Source: Pseudovibrio exalbescens (GTDB lineage Bacteria; Pseudomonadota; Alphaproteobacteria; Rhizobiales; Stappiaceae). Taken from it: DNA of 64,000 bases. Shown here in pieces: positions 46,789 through 56,296 of this stretch. The DNA lies in the NCBI RefSeq assembly GCF_028737195.1, contig NZ_JAQZAJ010000002.1, forward strand, positions 1-64,000, written 5' to 3'. How positions within the stretch are numbered: the first letter of the stretch is position 1; every line of letters begins with the position of its first letter. The position numbers and the translations under genes were made by a program. The notes under the pieces are model-generated. The model saw only the letters and a list, made by a program, of their open reading frames with translations, was not told the DNA's origin and did not search any database.

Positions 46789-47421
46789 GTGACCGCCATT
46801 GAGAACAAGGCGGCAGCTCGAAAGCAACGGGCTGCAAAAATTGTTAAGCGTCTCCATGGCAAAACGATTGTCCTCGTCGGCATAATGGGCTGCGGAAAAT
46901 CAACAGTGGGACGCCGTTTGGCGCAATATCTGTCGCTGCCCTTTGTTGACGCGGATGCAGAAATCGAAGTCGCCGCCGACCGCAGCATCAGTGAAATTTT
47001 CGCAGAGCACGGCGAAGCTTATTTCCGCGAAGGCGAAAGACGCGTAATTGCCCGCTTGCTGCAAGAAGGTCCACAGGTGCTTGCCACAGGTGGCGGCGCG
47101 TTCATGAATGATGAGACGCGCGGCAACATCAAGAACAACGGCATTTCGGTCTGGATGCGGGCAGAACTGCCCATCATCATGGCACGCGTGCGCAAACGGC
47201 CCACCCGCCCGCTGCTGCAAACAGCCGACCCGGAAGCGACCATGAAAAAGCTCATGAGCGAACGCGAGCCGATTTACGCGCAAGCCGACATGACCATCTG
47301 GTCCCGCGATGTGAGCCATGAGGCGGTCATGGAGGAAATCCTTCAGGCGCTGGAGCACAACCTGCCCCCGCTGACACCGGCTGAAACCGAGACAGAACAG
47401 ACAGACGGATCCGAGTCGTGA
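46789..47421 (+). CDS. aroK: Shikimate kinase
   Basis: Phosphorylates shikimate in aromatic amino acid synthesis. The 210-residue protein has a slightly extended N-terminus, P-loop GIMGCGKST (31-39), the shikimate-binding DADAEIE and FREGERRVI segments, and GGGAF. The start is GTG at 46789 with GAGG upstream. It overlaps aroB by 4 nt, and aroB overlaps the next gene, so the three form a tightly coupled operon. The C-terminal acidic tail after about residue 190 is variable in the family. Confidence 0.95.
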   Translation: MTAIENKAAARKQRAAKIVKRLHGKTIVLVGIMGCGKSTVGRRLAQYLSLPFVDADAEIEVAADRSISEIFAEHGEAYFREGERRVIARLLQEGPQVLATGGGAFMNDETRGNIKNNGISVWMRAELPIIMARVRKRPTRPLLQTADPEATMKKLMSEREPIYAQADMTIWSRDVSHEAVMEEILQALEHNLPPLTPAETETEQTDGSES

Positions 47422-48542
47422 CCGATCAAAGCCCAATTAAAACCGTTGAGGTGGATCTGGGGGACAGATCCTACCCGATCCTCATAGGCCGCAATCTGAT
47501 TGAGCGTGCCGGCGAAGAGATCACCGCCCGCCTTCCGGGCATTCGTGTGGCCATCGTCACCGATGAAACCGTCGCCAAGCTGCACCTGAAGACGCTGGAA
47601 AGCAGCCTCAAGGCCAGTGGCATCGACAGCACCACGCTCACCGTTCCTGCGGGCGAAAAGACCAAGCGCTTCGAAATGTTCGAGCGTCTGGTGGATGACG
47701 TTCTCGCCCTGCGTCTGGAGCGCGGCGATGCGGTGATCGCACTCGGCGGCGGTGTCGTGGGCGATCTTACCGGATTTGTGGCCGCAGTGGTGCGCCGCGG
47801 CATGAAGTTCATTCAGGTGCCAACCACCCTGCTCTCTCAGGTGGACAGCTCCGTGGGCGGCAAAACCGGCATCAACTCCCGCCATGGCAAGAACCTCATC
47901 GGTGCCTTCCATCAGCCATCACTGGTTCTGGCAGACACGGCGGTGCTCGACACGCTTTCAGAGCGCGAGTTCCGGGCAGGTTACGCGGAAGTGGCCAAAT
48001 ACGGCCTCATCAACGATGCCCCGTTTTTTGACTGGCTGGAGACCAACTACGCGGCGATTTTCGCCGGCGGCGAAGAACGTGACGAAGCCGTCGCCCATTC
48101 TTGCCGCGCCAAGGCCGCCGTTGTCGCCGCTGATGAACGTGAGGCCGGCCAGCGCGCCCTCCTCAATCTGGGCCATACCTTCGGCCATGCGCTCGAAGGC
48201 GCTGTGGCTTACGACGGCACCCGGCTCGTCCATGGCGAAGGTGTCAGCATTGGCATGGTCATGGCCTTCGAATTTTCTGCAAAACTCGGGATTTGCAGCA
48301 CAGATGATGCCGAGCGGGTCGAACGCCACTTGAAAACAGTCGGTTTGCCCACACGTATACGCCAGATTCCCGGTCAACTCCCACCGCTCGACACATTCAT
48401 GGACCTGATCGCTCAGGACAAGAAGGTCAGCCGTGGACAATTGACCTTCATTCTGGCCCGCGGCATCGGACAGTCATTTCAGGAAAAGGCTGTTGACCCT
48501 GAGCCCCTACGCGCGTTTTTGGAGGAGCAACTAGCTCAATGA
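47418..48542 (+). CDS. aroB: 3-dehydroquinate synthase
   Basis: NAD- and zinc-dependent enzyme making 3-dehydroquinate, the second shikimate pathway step. The 374-residue protein has the family motifs GEKTK, GGGVVGDLTGFVA, PTTLLSQVDSSVGGKTGIN and the metal-binding HTFGHALE and HGEGVSIGM. The start is GTG, overlapping the aroK stop; its TGA overlaps the ATG of the next gene. aroK-aroB pairing is widely conserved. Confidence 0.97.
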   Translation: MTDQSPIKTVEVDLGDRSYPILIGRNLIERAGEEITARLPGIRVAIVTDETVAKLHLKTLESSLKASGIDSTTLTVPAGEKTKRFEMFERLVDDVLALRLERGDAVIALGGGVVGDLTGFVAAVVRRGMKFIQVPTTLLSQVDSSVGGKTGINSRHGKNLIGAFHQPSLVLADTAVLDTLSEREFRAGYAEVAKYGLINDAPFFDWLETNYAAIFAGGEERDEAVAHSCRAKAAVVAADEREAGQRALLNLGHTFGHALEGAVAYDGTRLVHGEGVSIGMVMAFEFSAKLGICSTDDAERVERHLKTVGLPTRIRQIPGQLPPLDTFMDLIAQDKKVSRGQLTFILARGIGQSFQEKAVDPEPLRAFLEEQLAQ

Positions 48543-49840
48543 CCGATTTTCCCCTGTGGGTCTCCGTAGCCTGCATTATCGTGCTGCTGTTCATGTCCGC
48601 GTTCTTTTCGGGCTCGGAAACAGCGCTCACGGCCGCATCCCGTGCGCGCATGCATCAGCTGGAGAAATCGGGAAACCGGAAAGCCGCCATTGTCTCCAAG
48701 CTCATCGTGGCCCGCGAACGCCTGATCGGCGCGCTGCTGCTCGGCAACAACCTTGTCAACATCTTTGCGTCAGCGCTGGCGACTTCGGTCCTCTTGAAGC
48801 TGTTTGGAGATGCGGGCGTGGCCTACGCCACCCTGATCATGACCCTCATGGTCCTGATCTTTGCCGAGGTACTGCCGAAAACCTGGGCCATTTCCAATCC
48901 TGACAAGTTCGCCACCGCGGTGGCTCCAATTGTGCGCCCGCTCGTGGCCCTGTTCGGCCCCATCATTGCGCTGATTGAGGTCATCGTTCGCAACCTGCTG
49001 CGTCTGCTTGGCGTAAATGTGGGCGATGACGCCTCCATTTTGTCAGCGCATGAAGAATTGCGCGGCACGCTGGACCTGCAGCACCTGGAAGGCGGACTGG
49101 TCAAGGACGAGAAAGACCGCATTGGCGGTGTGCTTGATCTGGTGGATCTGGAAGTCTCGGATGTCATGATCCACCGCACCAAGTTGTTTGCGCTTAATGC
49201 AGACATGCCTGCCGAAGAGCTGGTGGAAGAAGTGCTCAACAGCACCCACACCCGCATCCCGCTTTGGCGCGACGAACCAGACAACTTCATCGGCCTGCTT
49301 CACGCCAAGGATGTGCTGCGCGCCCTTTCTGCCGTAAAAGGCGACACCAGCAAGCTGGACATCACCAAGGTGCTGACCCCGCTGTGGTACGTTCCAGACA
49401 CCACCAGCCTGCAAAGCCAGTTGAATGCCTTCCTGAAGCGAAAGAGCCACTTTGCTCTGGTCATCGACGAATATGGCGAGGTGATGGGCCTTGTGACGCT
49501 GGAAGACATCCTTGAAGAAATCGTAGGCGAAATTGCCGACGAACACGACATCGAGTTGCCGGGACTCAACCCGCAGGCCGATGGCTCTGTGATTGTCGAT
49601 GGCTCCGTGCCCATCCGCGACCTGAACCGGGCGACCGAATGGAACCTGCCGGATGAAGAAGCGACCACCATCGCCGGTCTGGTAATCCATGAGGCCAAGA
49701 TGATCCCTGAGGAACGTCAGGTTTTCACCTTCCACGGATTCCGCTTCACGGTCCTTCAGCGCGAGAAGAACCGCATCACACGCTTGCGCATGATGCCGCT
49801 CACCAAGCCAAAGCCGCGCGAAGCTGCAGCGTCAGCCTGA
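48539..49840 (+). CDS. HlyC/CorC family transporter (CNNM domain, CBS pair)
   Basis: Membrane protein of the CorC/CNNM (DUF21) class, linked to magnesium or cobalt export. The 433-residue protein has three to four N-terminal membrane helices in the CNNM domain (about 1-190, with FSGSETALTAASRARM), two CBS domains (about 200-340, VTLEDILEEIVGEI near the end) and a C-terminal CorC/HlyC domain (about 350-420). It shares an ATGA overlap with aroB, a linkage common in alphaproteobacteria; the functional reason is not evident. Confidence 0.92.
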   Translation: MTDFPLWVSVACIIVLLFMSAFFSGSETALTAASRARMHQLEKSGNRKAAIVSKLIVARERLIGALLLGNNLVNIFASALATSVLLKLFGDAGVAYATLIMTLMVLIFAEVLPKTWAISNPDKFATAVAPIVRPLVALFGPIIALIEVIVRNLLRLLGVNVGDDASILSAHEELRGTLDLQHLEGGLVKDEKDRIGGVLDLVDLEVSDVMIHRTKLFALNADMPAEELVEEVLNSTHTRIPLWRDEPDNFIGLLHAKDVLRALSAVKGDTSKLDITKVLTPLWYVPDTTSLQSQLNAFLKRKSHFALVIDEYGEVMGLVTLEDILEEIVGEIADEHDIELPGLNPQADGSVIVDGSVPIRDLNRATEWNLPDEEATTIAGLVIHEAKMIPEERQVFTFHGFRFTVLQREKNRITRLRMMPLTKPKPREAAASA

Positions 49841-49858
49841 CCGTCCAACAGACCCGAA

Positions 49859-49899
49859 TAAAAAAGCGCTCAGCCCGTGTCTGAGCGCTTTATTTTTTT
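49859..49899. terminator. Bidirectional terminator between the CorC gene and bolA
   Basis: Perfect 10-bp stem (49864-49873 with 49881-49890), 7-nt loop, A-run on the left and TATTTTTTT on the right. Confidence 0.93.
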
Positions 49900-49915
49900 C
49901 AAAAACACCTGAGGC

Positions 49916-50176
49916 TCACTCGGCCTTGGCATCAATCGCCAGAGCATGCACGCTCTGCGCCAGCTCATCCGCCAAAGCCTTGTTGACCATACGATGAATG
50001 GCAACCCGGTTTTGGTTCTGGAAGGCTGTGGAAACTATGCGAATCCGAAAATGGGTTTCGCCACCTTCCCGCCATCCGGCATGTCCAGCATGCAGATGAG
50101 ATTCATCAATCACTTCGAGCAGCTTAGGCGAAAACTCGGCCGTGAGCTTGCTTGCTATGGTATCTTTCATGCTCAT
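49916..50176 (-). CDS. bolA: BolA family protein
   Basis: BolA-fold protein that usually works with a monothiol glutaredoxin in iron-sulfur cluster handling or iron sensing. The 86-residue protein has the conserved ESHLHAGH, ETHFRIRIVS and HRMVNKALADEL segments, and a conserved invariant His in HAL. Two ATGs (50176 and 50170) both fit. Divergent from the J-domain gene, with a 125-bp interval. Confidence 0.92.
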   Translation of the reverse strand: MSMKDTIASKLTAEFSPKLLEVIDESHLHAGHAGWREGGETHFRIRIVSTAFQNQNRVAIHRMVNKALADELAQSVHALAIDAKAE

Positions 50177-50301
50177 ATACCCTGTATTCCCTGAGATGAA
50201 AGAGCGGTCAAGGCCTTGCTTTAAATGGTCGGTTCCTTCTATCTAGGTCGGTTCTGTTTCGTCAGAACCAATAACCACCACGCAACTGTGAATGACGGAA
50301 A

Positions 50302-50916
50302 ATGAAGCTGAATTCGTCCCTTTTCGATAGCATTCGCGTCAAGCCGGACAAGGAGCGCCAGCAACAGGCGCGCAATCCGCAGTGTGAATGGGAAGGGTGC
50401 AACAAGCCCGGCACCCATCGTGCGCCCAAGGGCCGCGACCGGGAAGGCCAGTACTTCCACTTCTGTGTCGATCACGTGCGGCTCTACAACAAGAGCTACA
50501 ATTATTTTTCCGGCATGGACGACGAGACCGTGCGCACCTATCAGCGGGATTCCGTCACCGGACACCGGCCCACTTGGAAAATGGGGGTCAATTCGGCTAC
50601 GGGGGCGCAGCGCGATGGCAGCCGCAGCACGTTGAATGAAGACGCCTATGACGATCCTCATGACTTCTTCAACGGAGCGCAAACAGGCCGGGCCAACCGC
50701 CAAGCACCGCAACGTAAGGTGCTCGCTCTTGAGAAAAGATCATTTGAAGCTTTGAACTTAAGCACAACTGCCCGTGGCCAAGAGATCAAATCGCGCTATA
50801 AAGAGCTAGTAAAACTACACCATCCTGACGCCAACGGCGGTGACCGGTCCTCTGAGGACCGACTGCGAGAAATCATTCAAGCCTACAACACCCTCAAAAA
50901 GGCTGGACTGTGTTAA
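50302..50916 (+). CDS. J-domain protein with Cys/His-rich N-terminus
   Basis: DnaJ-class protein of an alphaproteobacterial type. The 204-residue protein has its J-domain at the C-terminus (about 145-204), not the N-terminus, with the HPD motif in KLHHPDANGG that activates DnaK. The N-terminal region (about 20-75) has CEWEGC and FHFCVDH, a Cys/His set that could bind zinc. It lies 71 nt upstream of cobS on the same strand and between bolA and cobST. Client proteins are unknown. Confidence 0.85.
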   Translation: MKLNSSLFDSIRVKPDKERQQQARNPQCEWEGCNKPGTHRAPKGRDREGQYFHFCVDHVRLYNKSYNYFSGMDDETVRTYQRDSVTGHRPTWKMGVNSATGAQRDGSRSTLNEDAYDDPHDFFNGAQTGRANRQAPQRKVLALEKRSFEALNLSTTARGQEIKSRYKELVKLHHPDANGGDRSSEDRLREIIQAYNTLKKAGLC

Positions 50917-50987
50917 GCGCCCTGCTGCGCACCGAGACCTAGGAATTTCCACCCGGCCAGCTCTGTAGGCCGGGCCTTGGAGGACAG

Positions 50988-51974
50988 ATGACAGACTCAA
51001 CCTACGCATCCGAAACCCTTCCGGATATCGAAATCTCCGTTCGCGACGTATTCGGCATCGATACCGATCTGAAGGTTCCTGCTTTTTCCAAGGCGGATGA
51101 ACATGTTCCGGACATCGACAAGGACTACCTTTTCGACAAGACCACAACGCTGGCCATTCTTGCAGGCTTTGCCCGCAACCGCCGCGTCATGGTCACCGGC
51201 TACCACGGCACCGGCAAATCCACCCACATCGAGCAGGTCGCGGCACGCCTCAACTGGCCAACCGTGCGCGTCAACCTCGACAGCCACGTCAGCCGTATCG
51301 ATCTCGTTGGTAAAGACGCCATCGTGATCAAAGAGGGGCAAACCGTCACCGAGTTCAAGGACGGCATCCTGCCATGGGCGCTTCAGAACAACGTTGCTCT
51401 CGTGTTTGACGAATACGACGCAGGCCGCCCGGACGTGATGTTCGTGATCCAGCGCGTTCTGGAAGTCTCCGGTCGCCTGACCCTCCTCGATCAGAACCGC
51501 GTCATCCGTCCACATCCAGCCTTCCGTCTGTTCGCAACTGCAAACACCGTTGGTCTGGGCGACACCTCCGGGCTTTATCACGGCACCCAGCAGATCAACC
51601 AGGGTCAGATGGACCGCTGGTCGATTGTGACAACGCTGAACTACCTGCCGCATGACAACGAAGTCGAGATCATTCTCTCCAAGTCTCCGCACTACGCCAA
51701 CGAGCGCGGCCGCGACACCGTCAACAAGATGGTTCGCGTGGCAGACCTGACCCGTAACGCTTTCATCAACGGTGACATTTCCACCGTCATGAGCCCGCGT
51801 ACGGTCATCACATGGTCTGAGAATGCCGAGATTTTTGGCGACATCGGTTTTGCCTTCCGTGTCACATTCCTCAACAAGTGTGACGACATGGAACAGGCGC
51901 TGGTCTCCGAGTTCTACCAGCGTTGCTTTGGCGAGGAGCTTTCTGAATCGGCAGCCAACGTTGCACTGAGCTGA
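50988..51974 (+). CDS. cobS: Cobaltochelatase subunit CobS
   Basis: AAA+ subunit of the aerobic cobaltochelatase, which with CobN and CobT inserts cobalt into hydrogenobyrinate a,c-diamide. The 328-residue protein has Walker [10 protein letters not shown] (71-79, K77), the [19 protein letters not shown] Walker B region, and the sensor [15 protein letters not shown] precedes the ATG. It is 7 nt from cobT. CobN is not in the window. Confidence 0.96.
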   Translation: MTDSTYASETLPDIEISVRDVFGIDTDLKVPAFSKADEHVPDIDKDYLFDKTTTLAILAGFARNRRVMVTGYHGTGKSTHIEQVAARLNWPTVRVNLDSHVSRIDLVGKDAIVIKEGQTVTEFKDGILPWALQNNVALVFDEYDAGRPDVMFVIQRVLEVSGRLTLLDQNRVIRPHPAFRLFATANTVGLGDTSGLYHGTQQINQGQMDRWSIVTTLNYLPHDNEVEIILSKSPHYANERGRDTVNKMVRVADLTRNAFINGDISTVMSPRTVITWSENAEIFGDIGFAFRVTFLNKCDDMEQALVSEFYQRCFGEELSESAANVALS

Positions 51975-51981
51975 GGCCCAC

Positions 51982-53883
51982 ATGGCAGGGCGCAGCAACA
52001 GCAACTCTCGCGGGCAGAACAAGCCAGTCACTCAGCCTCTCAAGCAGGCCATCAGCTCCGCTGTGAAGGCCATTTCTGCTGAGGCTGAGCTGGACGTGGC
52101 GTTCTCCAATGACCCGCCCGGCATGGTCGGCGACAAGATCCGGCTTCCGGATTTGCCGCGCAGCCTGACCCTGCGCGACATCCAGATCACCCGTGGCCTT
52201 GGCGACTCCATGGCTCTGCGCCGCGCGGTTCACAACAAGGCGATCCACAACCGCTTCAGCCCCACGGGCCAGAACGCTCGCGCCATTTTTGACGCGGTCG
52301 AGCAGACCCGCTGTGAGGCCGTTGGGGCGAACCGAATGGTTGGCATTGGCGACAACATCGACGCCATGCTGGAAGACCGCTATCGCAAAAGCGAACTTTC
52401 CAAGGCCACCAGCCGGGAAGAAGCGCCGCTGGAAGACGCCGTCGCCCTCATGGTGCGCGAACGCCTGACAGGCCGCAAACCGCCCAAGAGCGCGCAGAAC
52501 CTCGTGGACCTGTGGCGCCCGTGGATCGAGGACAAGGCGGGTACCGACCTCGACAATCTGATGGGCGTGCTCGAAGATCAGGGTGCATTTTCCCTGAAGA
52601 TGCGCGATCTGCTATCCCATCTGGAGATGGCGGACGAACTCGGCGAAGATCCGGAAGAGGATCCGGAAGAGGAACAAGGCAGCCCCGAGGATCAGGACCA
52701 GCGTCAGGACACCTCTGGTGAGACGCAGGAAGACCAAGGCGATCAGGAAGCCCCGCCACAGGATGAGCAACATTCTGGCGAGGAACAGCAGGCGGGTGAA
52801 ACCGAAGGCGACGAAAGCCAGATGGAGCAGATGAGCGACGAGGACATGGCTGCCGACAGCGAAGAGCCCGGCACCCAGGACCGTCAGGATCTGCCTTTCA
52901 CCAACCAGCCGCCACAAGACGACTATGTGGTCTACACCCACGCCCACGATGAAACCATCACGGCGGAAGAGCTTTGCGATCAGGAAGAGCTCGACCGTTT
53001 GCGCGGGTTCCTCGACAAGCAGCTGGCAACCCTGTCCGGCGCTGTATCTCGCCTTGCGAACCGCCTGCAACGCAAGTTGATGGCGCAGCAAAACCGGTCA
53101 TGGGACTTCGATCTGGAAGAAGGCATCATCGACAGCGCCCGTCTGCACCGCGTGGTCATCGACCCCATGCAGCCCATGGCGTTCAAGTGGGAGCAGGACA
53201 CTGAGTTCCGCGATACAGTCGTCACGCTTCTTCTCGACAACTCCGGCTCCATGCGCGGGCGACCCATCACCGTTGCGGCCACGTGCGCCGACATTCTGGC
53301 GCGCACCCTTGAGCGTTGCGGCGTGAAGGTGGAGATCCTTGGTTTCACCACCAAGGCGTGGAAGGGCGGCAAATCCCGCGAAGCGTGGCTCGAAGCAGGC
53401 AAGCCGGGCAATCCGGGTCGCCTCAACGACCTGCGCCACATCATCTACAAGTCCGCTGATGCGCCATGGCGTCGTGCCAAGCGCAACCTCGGCCTGATGA
53501 TGCGTGAGGGCCTGCTGAAGGAGAACATTGATGGCGAGGCATTGGATTGGGCCCACAAGCGTCTGCTTGGCCGCCCGGAACAGCGCCGCATCCTGATGAT
53601 GATCTCCGACGGTGCCCCGGTGGATGACTGCACGCTTTCCGTCAATCCGGGCAACTATCTCGAAAAGCACCTGCGCAAGGTCATCGATGAAATCGAGACC
53701 CGTTCTCCGGTGGAGCTGATCGCCATCGGCATTGGCCACGACGTCACCCGCTACTATCGCCGTGCGGTCACCATCGTGGACGCGGAAGAGCTGGCAGGCG
53801 CCATGACCGACCAACTTGCGGACCTGTTTGATGAAAACGCTCAGGTCGACAACCGTCCACGTCGCGGCCGCAAGTACGGATGA
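51982..53883 (+). CDS. cobT: Cobaltochelatase subunit CobT
   Basis: VWA-domain subunit of the aerobic cobaltochelatase. The 633-residue protein has a conserved N-terminal domain (about 15-215), a long acidic, Gln/Glu/Asp-rich linker (about 215-310), and a C-terminal von Willebrand A domain whose metal site DNSGS begins at D419. GAGG 5 nt before the ATG. The linker contains a perfect 12-bp direct duplication (52648-52671, encoding DPEE twice). Its stop overlaps the next gene's ATG by 4 nt. Confidence 0.95.
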   Translation: MAGRSNSNSRGQNKPVTQPLKQAISSAVKAISAEAELDVAFSNDPPGMVGDKIRLPDLPRSLTLRDIQITRGLGDSMALRRAVHNKAIHNRFSPTGQNARAIFDAVEQTRCEAVGANRMVGIGDNIDAMLEDRYRKSELSKATSREEAPLEDAVALMVRERLTGRKPPKSAQNLVDLWRPWIEDKAGTDLDNLMGVLEDQGAFSLKMRDLLSHLEMADELGEDPEEDPEEEQGSPEDQDQRQDTSGETQEDQGDQEAPPQDEQHSGEEQQAGETEGDESQMEQMSDEDMAADSEEPGTQDRQDLPFTNQPPQDDYVVYTHAHDETITAEELCDQEELDRLRGFLDKQLATLSGAVSRLANRLQRKLMAQQNRSWDFDLEEGIIDSARLHRVVIDPMQPMAFKWEQDTEFRDTVVTLLLDNSGSMRGRPITVAATCADILARTLERCGVKVEILGFTTKAWKGGKSREAWLEAGKPGNPGRLNDLRHIIYKSADAPWRRAKRNLGLMMREGLLKENIDGEALDWAHKRLLGRPEQRRILMMISDGAPVDDCTLSVNPGNYLEKHLRKVIDEIETRSPVELIAIGIGHDVTRYYRRAVTIVDAEELAGAMTDQLADLFDENAQVDNRPRRGRKYG

Positions 53884-54920
53884 AACTGTCCCGGCGCGCA
53901 TTCCTGACCGGAGTGGGAGCCGGGATCACCAGCCACGCCCTGCCGTGGCTGTCATCCCCTGCCCGTGCCGCCGCCACGTTTCAGAGCATTCCCATACGCT
54001 ACAAACCGCTGACACGATTTCGCATCAGTGATGGCGAGCTGCGCCGTTTCGGCCCGCTCCTGTTTCTTGGCGGCTTGCAGCTGTGGGCGCAGGAGCGCCA
54101 TTTCGGCGGCATATCCGGTGCGGTCCCAGCGCCGGATGGCTCCGCATTCACTACAATCACAGATGCGGGCTACTGGGTGCGCTTCAATCTGCGCCAGGAC
54201 GTCGACGGACGGCCTCTCAGCGTGTTTGACGGCGCAATCGCCCCGATGGTCGATGACAAGGGAAGGCCTCTCCCTGGAAGCCGCAGAGCCGATACGGAAG
54301 CCCTGACGCTGGATACCTCCGTCACCCCGGCGCAGCTCATCGCCAGTTATGAAGGGCGCGGCGGCCTGTTTTCATACCCTGCCCCCATTGAGGAGGTCCC
54401 CCCTCGGGCCAGCTCTCTACCAGTTCCCGCCCCTGTGCATCAGCTCGGCGGCAACAAGGGACTCGAAGCCATTGCCGCAGGTCCAGCCAACTCCACCTTT
54501 TCAGGCAAGCTCATTGCCATTGCGGAGCGCGGCCGCAGTCTTGCAGACAATCGGCCCGGCTTCATCATCAGCGCCAACGGCCAAGCGAAAGATTTCGAGA
54601 TTGTGCGCCATGGCAACTTTGATGTGACGGACGCTGCGTTCCTGCCATCCGGTGACCTTCTCATTCTTGAGAGGCTGTTTAACCTGCGCGAAGGCCTGCA
54701 GATGCGCCTGCGCCACATCAGTGCTTCACAGCTTAAGCCGGGCGCGCGGATATCCGGCACAATCCTCTATACTGCCGACTTCGGCTACCAGATCGACAAC
54801 ATGGAAGTGCTCACCGTGCATCAGAGGGCGGACGGCGCAACCATTCTCACGCTCATGTCCGATGATAACCGCAACCTGCTTCAGCGCACACTGCTGCTGC
54901 GTTTCCGTCTCGACCTCTGA
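53880..54920 (+). CDS. Tat-exported esterase-like phytase-domain protein
   Basis: Predicted periplasmic protein of the esterase-like activity of phytase family (phytase-like beta-propeller). The 346-residue protein begins with a twin-arginine signal, SRRAFLTG at residues 3-10 and an A-R-A cleavage region near 30, then repeated beta-strand blocks with [25 protein letters not shown] and [13 protein letters not shown]. It overlaps cobT by ATGA, so its translation is coupled to a cytoplasmic chelatase subunit. The substrate is unknown. Confidence 0.85.
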   Translation: MKLSRRAFLTGVGAGITSHALPWLSSPARAAATFQSIPIRYKPLTRFRISDGELRRFGPLLFLGGLQLWAQERHFGGISGAVPAPDGSAFTTITDAGYWVRFNLRQDVDGRPLSVFDGAIAPMVDDKGRPLPGSRRADTEALTLDTSVTPAQLIASYEGRGGLFSYPAPIEEVPPRASSLPVPAPVHQLGGNKGLEAIAAGPANSTFSGKLIAIAERGRSLADNRPGFIISANGQAKDFEIVRHGNFDVTDAAFLPSGDLLILERLFNLREGLQMRLRHISASQLKPGARISGTILYTADFGYQIDNMEVLTVHQRADGATILTLMSDDNRNLLQRTLLLRFRLDL

Positions 54921-54950
54921 CCTTTTTCCAAGACCTGAAGCCCAAAACCA

Positions 54951-54985
54951 AAAAAGGCCCCGCTTTGAAAGCAGAGCCTTTTTTG
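54951..54985. terminator. Terminator between the phytase-like gene and the transporter gene
   Basis: AAAAAGGC... and ...GCCTTTTTT arms pair imperfectly around the GCTTT/AAAGC core, with A- and T-runs on both sides of the convergent junction. Confidence 0.8.
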
Positions 54986-55011
54986 AAAGTCGTTTGTCCG
55001 TATCGTGTCGC

Positions 55012-55659
55012 TTAGGCGGTGCGTTGTTCCGCAGGCACCAGCCACATCATCAGAACGCGGTAAGGCACCAGCAGCCCCATGGCCACAATCAGCTTGACGC
55101 AGAAGTCGCCCAACGCCCAGGAGATCCAACGAGGAACTTCCAGGGCAAACGCGCCAAGCAAAGGCGCGGAGCCAACCGCGAAATCATCGTGGTAGCCAAG
55201 GAATGCAAAGCTGCCTGCAAACGCGATGCTGAAGAACAGCAATGTGTCCAGAATACTGCCGAGCGTGGAAGAGATCACGGGAGCCTTCCACCATGCCCCG
55301 CCACGCAGGCGGTTGAACACGGCAACATCAAACAGCTGTCCGAACAGGAACGCAGATCCTGATGCCAGAGCAATGCGCGGCGTCGCCAGCACGATCGACA
55401 GCACAACGGCAACGGCGAAACCTGCATAAACCACGCGGCGGGCAGCTTGAGGCCCGAAACGACGGTTGATCAGGTCCGTTACCAGAAATGCGGCCGGATA
55501 CGTAAACGCGCCCCATGTCAGCAGATCAGCGAGATTGATCGAACCGAGCATTCCGTGAACAGGGTACTGAACCAGAATGTTGGACGCGACAACCACGGCG
55601 GTCATCGCCATGATGCCAATCGCGATCGGGCGCGCTGTGTTTGTTTTTGCTGCTGTCAT
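55012..55659 (-). CDS. yhhQ: Queuosine precursor transporter (YhhQ/VUT family)
   Basis: Inner-membrane carrier of the VUT_1/YhhQ family, which imports preQ0/preQ1-type queuosine precursors. The 215-residue protein has about six membrane helices and the family motifs NLADLLTWGAFTYPAAFLVTDL and SSTLGSILDTLLFFSIAF, with DFCVKL near the end. It begins 18 nt after the rpmB stop with no terminator seen between, so it may be cotranscribed with a ribosomal protein gene. I saw no clear preQ1 riboswitch. Confidence 0.9.
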   Translation of the reverse strand: MTAAKTNTARPIAIGIMAMTAVVVASNILVQYPVHGMLGSINLADLLTWGAFTYPAAFLVTDLINRRFGPQAARRVVYAGFAVAVVLSIVLATPRIALASGSAFLFGQLFDVAVFNRLRGGAWWKAPVISSTLGSILDTLLFFSIAFAGSFAFLGYHDDFAVGSAPLLGAFALEVPRWISWALGDFCVKLIVAMGLLVPYRVLMMWLVPAEQRTA

Positions 55660-55677
55660 GAAGCTTGTGTCAGCTGA

Positions 55678-55968
55678 TTACGCAGCAGCTGCCTGACGGC
55701 GCTTGATTTCGGTGCGCAGCAGACGTGCCTTTGGAGACAGTTCTGCTTCAACAGCCTTCAGAAGAAAGGCATCCAGACCACCGCGGTGCTCAACGGAGCG
55801 CAGAGCGTGTGCGGAGATGCGCAGCTTGTAAGTTTCGCCCAGCGTGTCGCTCATCAGAGAAACGTTGCAGAGGTTAGGCAGAAAACGACGACGGTTCTTG
55901 TTGTTTGCGTGGCTGACGTTGTTGCCAGTCATCACGTCTTTGCCGGTCAGTTCGCAGCGGCGTGCCAT
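55678..55968 (-). CDS. rpmB: 50S ribosomal protein L28
   Basis: Large-subunit ribosomal protein. The 96-residue protein starts [24 protein letters not shown], typical of L28, and includes NRRRFLPNL and [22 protein letters not shown]. The ATG at 55968 has GGGTGA 6 nt before it; three more codons are open upstream. Length suits alphaproteobacterial L28, which is longer than the E. coli protein. Confidence 0.97.
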   Translation of the reverse strand: MARRCELTGKDVMTGNNVSHANNKNRRRFLPNLCNVSLMSDTLGETYKLRISAHALRSVEHRGGLDAFLLKAVEAELSPKARLLRTEIKRRQAAAA

Positions 55969-56296
55969 GAGGGTCACCCTTTTTAATTAGTTCACCCGCG
56001 CCTTCAAACGCGGGTGCTTGAGTTAAACCGGGAGGTCGCGGACCTCTACGAGTCCAGCGGTGCCACATCCGGCGCTGTAATGAAAAGTCGGCCTGCTATA
56101 AAGAGTGCAGGCGATTTCGTCAAGGCTTTGCACGAGTCCGCCTCGCATTTCAAGCGGAATAGAACATTTCTCGTGCTCTTAACCTCGGCGTTACCTTGTT
56201 CCACTATTGTCGTCAAGAAATCTCTGGAACAATGGAGTAGTCCAGAGAAAGTCGGCCGCCCACATAAAAACAAAGGGGCCATGGAGGTATTGGATC
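55969..56296. other. Divergent control region between rpmB and the DUF3108 gene
   Basis: About 330 bp without a supportable gene; it must contain the rpmB promoter and that of the DUF3108 gene. Small frames on both strands lack family resemblance. Confidence 0.45.
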
